From: Acephala macrosclerotiorum
Lineage: Eukaryota; Ascomycota; Leotiomycetes; Helotiales; Mollisiaceae
Direction of reading: 5' to 3'
Length of the DNA: 59,327 nucleotides
Assembly: GCA_014904845.1 (NCBI GenBank)
Contig: MU119512.1
Span: 1 to 59,327 of the forward strand
Each line of letters begins with the position of its first letter. Within the stretch, counting starts at the first letter, position 1. Shown here one piece after another: positions 53,521-59,327 of this stretch. Position numbers and translations under genes: made by a program. Below the pieces are notes generated by a model that searched no databases, had not been told where the DNA came from, and was given only the letters and a program-made list of their open reading frames with translations.

Positions 53521-56500
53521 TTTTTTTTAAAAAAATATTTAAATTAAAATTTTTTAATTTAAAATTTAAAATAAAAATAAATTATTAAAATCGAAAATTT
53601 TATAATTTTTTTAAAAACGTTTTTATAAAATTTATAAAATAAAATATATATTAAATAAAAATAAATTTTTTAATTTATATTTTATATAAAATAAAAATAA
53701 ATATAATTTTAATTTAATTATTATAAATTTTATTAATAATAATTTAATTTTTTATATTAAAAATAAATATTTATTAATAATAAAAAACATTTAAAATAAA
53801 ATATTAATTTTAATATTTTTTTTTATAAAAATCAATTATTTATAAATAAAAATAAAAATAAAAAATATTTTTTAAATTATAAATTTAATAATAATAAATA
53901 TTATTATTAAAAAAATTTAATTAAAAACGATAATAAATTTAATATAAAAATATTATATAACGTATTAATAATATTATATTTATTTAAAACGAATAAAAAA
54001 CTTTTTAAAAAATTAAAAAATTATAATTTTAAAAAAATAATATTAATTATTATTTTATTTTATTAATTTTTAAAATTTTAAAATATTTAAAAAAATTTAT
54101 TAATAAATTTATTATTATATATTTTAATAATATTTTAATTTATTTAAAAACGTAAAAAAATAATAATATATATATTAATTAAATATTAAAATAAATTAAT
54201 ATTATATAATTATTATTATTATTTAATTTATATTTATTAAAATTTAAATTTTTTTTCAATTTTTAAATTTTTATAATTTTTATTAAAAATTTATATATAA
54301 ATATAATAAAATAATATTATTAATAATTTTATTATAAATTTTTTTTTAAATAAATTAATATTATTATAAAATCGTTTAAAAATTTTTAAAATGTTTTTAT
54401 TAAAACGTTTTTATTTATTTATTAAAATTTAATATTTTTATAAAAATAAATATTTTTTTATTTTATTTTATTATATTTTATTTTTGAAAATTATTTATTT
54501 ATTTTTAATTAAATTTTTTATAATCGTTAAATTTATTAAATATTTTATAATAATAAAAATATTAATACGATATTAAATATAATAAATTATAATATTTTTA
54601 ATTATTAATTTTAAAATTATTTATTAAATAAAATTAAAAAACTCGATTAATAATTTTTTAAAACGTTTAAATTATATTTAAAAATTAATTAAAATATAAT
54701 AATTTTTATTTAAATTTAAAAAAAAATAAATTATTTTATAATAAAATTTAAATTAATAATAAAAAAAAATAATTTAATTAAAAGAATTTATATTAAATTT
54801 TATATTATTTATTAAAAAAATAAATTATAATTATTAATAAATTAATATTTATTTTAATTTTTAATTAAATTTAAAAATTAATTATTTTTAATATAATAAT
54901 TAATTTATTATTATTTAAAAAATTTAAAAAATTTATAAATAAAAAAAACGAATTAAAATTAATTTATAATATTAAATTTATTATTATTAATTCAACAAAA
55001 TATATTATTAAAATAATTTATTTATATATTTTTTTAAATATAATATATTAAATAATATTATTACAAATTATATAAAATTGTTTATTTTTAATTAATTTTA
55101 TTAATTTAATAAATATATTTAAAACTTTTTTATAATATTTTATTTATAAAACGAATAAATTTTAAATAAAACAATTAAATATTATTAAAATAATATTTTT
55201 TTTTCGAAATTAATAAAAAAATAATAAAATTATATTAAATTTATAATTTTTTATATTATAAATCGAAATTTATATATAAATTCATAAATTATTTAAAAAA
55301 TATTTTTATTTATATATAAAATATATAAATAAAATATTATAATATAAAATATAAAAAAATTAAATTTAAAATAAAAAATCGTATTATATTTAATATTAAA
55401 AATTTAATATTTAATTAATCGTATAAAAAATAAAAAAAATAAAATCGTAATAAAATTTAAATTCGAATTAATTATAAACGATTTAAAAAATAAAAAAAAT
55501 AAAATAAAAAATAAATATTATTAATAAAATTTTTATTATTTAATAAAATAAAAAATTTAAAATATATTATAAAAATTATTTTTTTAAATTGAAATTTAAT
55601 ATTGAAAAATAAAAACAAATTATTAAAATAATATTATTATATATATATTAATAAAAAAAAATTATATTATATAATAATATATATTAATTAAAACGAAATT
55701 AAATATTTTTTTTTATAATTTTATTTATAAAATTCGATTTATTATTTATATAAAATATATATATAACGTTTTTTAATAAATATAATATAATTTTTTTTAA
55801 AAAATAATAAATTTATATAAAAAATTATTTTTAATTTATTTTAATTAATAAATGTTTTTAATAATTTAAATTTAAACGCGAAAATAAATAATAAAATAAT
55901 TATATTATATTTATAAATTTTTAAAAAAATTAATAATAAATTTATAATTATAATTAATATTAATATATTTATATAATAAAAAATTATTTAAATAATAAAT
56001 TATTATAAAATTAAATTATATTAATAATATATATAAATAATTATATTAATAATTATTTTTTATATTTTTATAAAATTAAATAAACGTATTTTAATAATAT
56101 TTTTATTTTAAAATTTTAATTAAAATAATTTTTAATATTTTTATTTATAATAATTTATTAATTGTAATTTAATAAACGATTTAATAATATTAAATATATT
56201 ATTAAATAAAAAATAATTAAAATTATTATATATTTGAAAATTTTTTATAATAATAAAATTTAAATTAAAATATAATTTTTAAAGTTTTTTAAATATATTA
56301 ATAATTATAATAAATATTAAAATTATATAATATTAAATCTTTTTTATATTATTATTAATTAAATAATAAAAAAATAATTTAAAAAATTAAATTAAAAATT
56401 AAAAAAAAATTAATAAATAATTTTAAAAGTTTTTTTATAAATAAAAATATAAATAATATAATAAAATATAAAAATTTAATATTTATAATTAAATAAAAAA

Positions 56501-57845
56501 AATAAAAAATTATAATTAAATATAAAATCGTTTTATTTTAAAATTAAAAAATAATATAATATAAAAAAATAATTAAATTTTAAATAAAAATAATAATTAT
56601 TTAATTAATTTAATAATAAAATCTTTTTAATTATAATTTTTATTAATAATTATAATTAATATTATATTAAAACGAATATTAAAATTTATAAAAAAAATTA
56701 ATTAATATTTTTAAAAATCGTATTTATAATATTAAAAATTAAAATGAAATTTATATATAAAAAATAAATATAAATTTATAAAAAAAGATTTTATTAATTG
56801 AAATTTTTTTTAAATTATAAAAAAAACTAAAAAAATTATAAATATATAAATTTTAAATAATTAATATAATTAATAAATTTTTTTTTTTATTCGTTTATAT
56901 ATTAATATTAATATACGATATTAAAAAATTAATAAAAATAATAATAATAAATAAAAACGAAAATTTTTTTAAAAGTTTTAATAAAAATAAAAATAATAAT
57001 ATTATAAAACGTTATTATATAATTCGTTTTTAATTTAATATTAATCGAATTATAAAAATTAAATAATTATTTAAATTTAATAATATATATAATTTTTATA
57101 AATAAATTATTATTTAATTTATATTAATTAAAATATAAAATATATTATTTTTTAAATATAATTAAAAATATTAATTAAATTTATTAAAATTTATTTTTAT
57201 TTTTAAATTTAAATAATATTTATTAATTTAAAATATAAAAATATTTTTATTTCGTTTTTTAATTAAATAATATTTAATATAATTTATATTTTATAAACGT
57301 ATTTTTATTTTTATTTTATTTTTATATTTTTTTTATATTTTAATAAAAATAAATATTATTTTAAATTTATTTATAATTTATTAATTAAAAACTTATTTCG
57401 ATTTTCGAGTTTAAAAATAAAATATTAAATTTTAAAAATAAATTTTAATTTTTTTTTAATTTATTTTATATTTAATATTTATTTTTATAAAATATATTAA
57501 ACTAAATTTGAAAATTTAAATTAAATTAAAATTTGCAAAATATAAAAATAAATAATATTATGTTTTAATTTTTGACGTTTAATTAATTTAAAAAAAAACT
57601 TAAATATTTTAAATTATTAAAATTATCGTATAATCGAATTTAAAAATATTAAAATTTCGAAAATTTTATAATTTTAATTACTTATTTATAAATTTAATAA
57701 ACTTTTTATAATTGTATTATAAATTAAAAATATATTTATATTATTTAAATATTTAATTTTAATTTCAATTGTGAAATATTATAAATCGTAATTGTATTTA
57801 TTAAAAAAAAATTTATTATTCGATAAAATTTATTTTAAAAAAATG

Positions 57846-57905
57846 CGATTAATTAAATTAATTATAATAATTTAAAATAAAAAACAAAAATTCCAAAAAA
57901 CGTTT
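57846..57905 (+). repeat. Ancient repeat copy 3 within the AT tract
   Basis: CGATTAATTAAATTAATTAT then AATAATTTAAAATAAAAAAC. This copy retains more C and G (CG at its start, CC near its end), suggesting weaker decay. Confidence 0.45.
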
Positions 57906-57934
57906 TTTAATAAATATAATTTTAATAATTATAT

Positions 57935-57975
57935 ATAATTAATTAAATTAATCGTAATAATTTAATATAAAATTT
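57935..57975 (+). repeat. Ancient repeat copy 4 within the AT tract
   Basis: ATAATTAATTAAATTAATCG then TAATAATTTAATATAAAAT. It keeps a CG where copies 1 to 3 have TG or TA, which identifies the ancestral base. Confidence 0.45.
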
Positions 57976-59327
57976 TATTAAAAATACGTTTTTATTTAAA
58001 ATTTTAATTAGTTTATTAATTTAATAATTTATAAGTTTATTAATTTATTAGTTTATTGATTTTTTTATTTATTCGATTTTAAATAAACGTTTTTTTAAAC
58101 GAATTATTTTAATTTTAAATTTAAATCGTTAAATAAATTTAAAATAAATTTAAAATAATAATTATTTTCGATCGAGTATAAAATAAACGTAATAAACGTA
58201 AAAACAAAAAAAATAAAATATATTCGCGAAATACGAATTATATTAAATATTATTTAATCGAAAAACGAAATAAAAATATATTAATAAATAATAATAATAT
58301 TCGTTTTTATTTTTTTATTATATTTAATTATAAAAATATTAATTTATAATATAATAAAAATATTTGATTTTATATTATTATTTTTAATTTATTATATTTT
58401 TTTAAATTTATAAAATAATTTAATTAAAATATATATTTAATTTTTATAAAATTTTATTTTTTAATTATTATATTTATATTTTTTTTTAAATAAATTATCG
58501 ATTTATAATTATAAAATATAAATATAAAAATTTATATAATATAATTTTATATTTATTTACATAATAAAAAATATTATAATAAATAATATTATATTTATAT
58601 ATTTTTAAAAATATAATAATATAATTAATATTATTTTCATTTATTAAAAATATAAAATTTTATATTATATTTTATTTTTTTTAATAAAATATTTATAATA
58701 ATATAAATTAAAAATTAATTTTTATTATTAATTAATAAAATAAAAAATATTTTATAATTAATTATAATTAATTTTTTTATTAATAAATTTAAAATAATAT
58801 TTATATATTTCGAATTTATTATTAAAAATATTTAATAATTTTAAATATTAAAATTTATATAAATTAAAAAAATTAGAAAAATTTATAAAACGATTAATTT
58901 TATAAAATTATTTAAATGTATATTTATTTATTTTAAATTTTTTAAATTTAAAATAATTATTATAAATATATTAAAAACGATTTTTAAAATGAATTTTATT
59001 TAATTATTTAATTTATAAATCGATATAAATAATAATAATTTTTAAATAAATATAATAAATATTTTTTAATAAAAATTTTTTTTAATTTAAAATAACGTTT
59101 ATAAAATATTTATAAAAGTTTTAAAATTTTAATAATTTTAAATTATTTTAATTTAATATTTAATTTATAATTTATTAATTAATTTAATAAAAATTAAATA
59201 ATATAAAATAAATAATTTATTTAATAAAATATTTATTAATTTTTATAATTATTAATATAATTTTTTTTTAAATAATTATTATTTTATATATTTTTTTTAA
59301 TTTTATTTTATATTTATTATATTTTTT

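Larger units (their letters stand above)
52730..59327. repeat. Gene-free AT-rich tract, RIP-like
   Basis: About 6.6 kb to the window edge is almost only A and T. In a hand count of 52921-54420 I found 36 G or C bases in 1500, of which 28 form 14 CpG dinucleotides. There are no coding frames, and A and T runs occur on both strands. This is what remains when a cytosine-deaminating process such as repeat-induced point mutation has saturated old transposons. It may be a transposon graveyard, an AT isochore or part of a centromere. The composition rises slightly towards 57.4-58.3 kb, where more CpG and some other C/G bases survive. Confidence 0.9.

Noticed and set aside
52730..59327. AT tract as mitochondrial DNA
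   Set aside because: There are no mitochondrial genes, tRNAs or GC clusters, and the CpG-restricted C/G pattern is better explained by RIP-like mutation of nuclear repeats.
1..59327. tRNA, rRNA, CRISPR and riboswitch signals
   Set aside because: I scanned for T-loop-like GGTTCRANNCC words, cloverleaf context and regularly spaced repeats and found none that hold up. CRISPR is not expected in a fungal genome.

Overview
This window is nuclear DNA of a filamentous ascomycete (Pezizomycotina). The evidence is intron-rich genes with short introns carrying CTAAC/CTAAT-type branch sites, a fused PurK-PurE ADE2, a HET-domain gene, fungal MFS and MNR2 transporters, and a very AT-rich, repeat-induced-mutation-like tract. 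A Leotiomycete is my best guess from the gene repertoire, but the class cannot be proved from the sequence alone.

Layout. 0-3 kb: non-coding, with one TA-flanked inverted-repeat element (558-820). 3-7 kb: an 8-exon vitamin/pantothenate-type MFS transporter, followed by a heavily broken amidase. 7-19 kb is mostly conserved core: a serine-rich protein, prohibitin-2 and CstF-64/Rna15 sharing one divergent promoter, ADE2, a decayed unknown gene sharing the ADE2 promoter, an NAD(P)-binding protein and a zinc alcohol dehydrogenase. 19.8-25 kb: an unknown gene interrupted by a single in-frame TAG, a DHA1-type MFS exporter, an inverted-repeat element, and an alpha/beta hydrolase with what looks like the full fluoroacetate-dehalogenase active site. 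25-37.6 kb: a tartrate/malate-type dehydrogenase and a MYND zinc-finger protein (each best explained with a GC-AG intron), a FrsA-like hydrolase, a P-loop kinase-like protein, a large disordered protein with a possible TENA-like C-terminal domain, and a type II HAD hydrolase. 38.7-42 kb: small, highly charged, unrecognised proteins, two of them paralogous. 43-45.8 kb: an MNR2/ALR CorA magnesium transporter with a 12-bp minisatellite just past its stop. 46-52.3 kb: gene-poor, with a four-helix membrane protein gene broken by TAA and an intact HET gene. 52.7-59.3 kb: an approximately 98% A+T tract without genes.

Two themes stand out. First, several genes carry isolated nonsense codons or frameshifts beside healthy housekeeping genes. 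Most of these stops can be reached by one C-to-T or G-to-A change, and one (TAG at 20148) could instead be a stop recoded by A-to-I editing. Second, in the AT tract the few remaining C and G bases sit mostly in CpG (28 of 36 in a hand-counted 1.5 kb), as expected from a mutation process that has removed nearly every C except those followed by G. All exon boundaries were read by eye.
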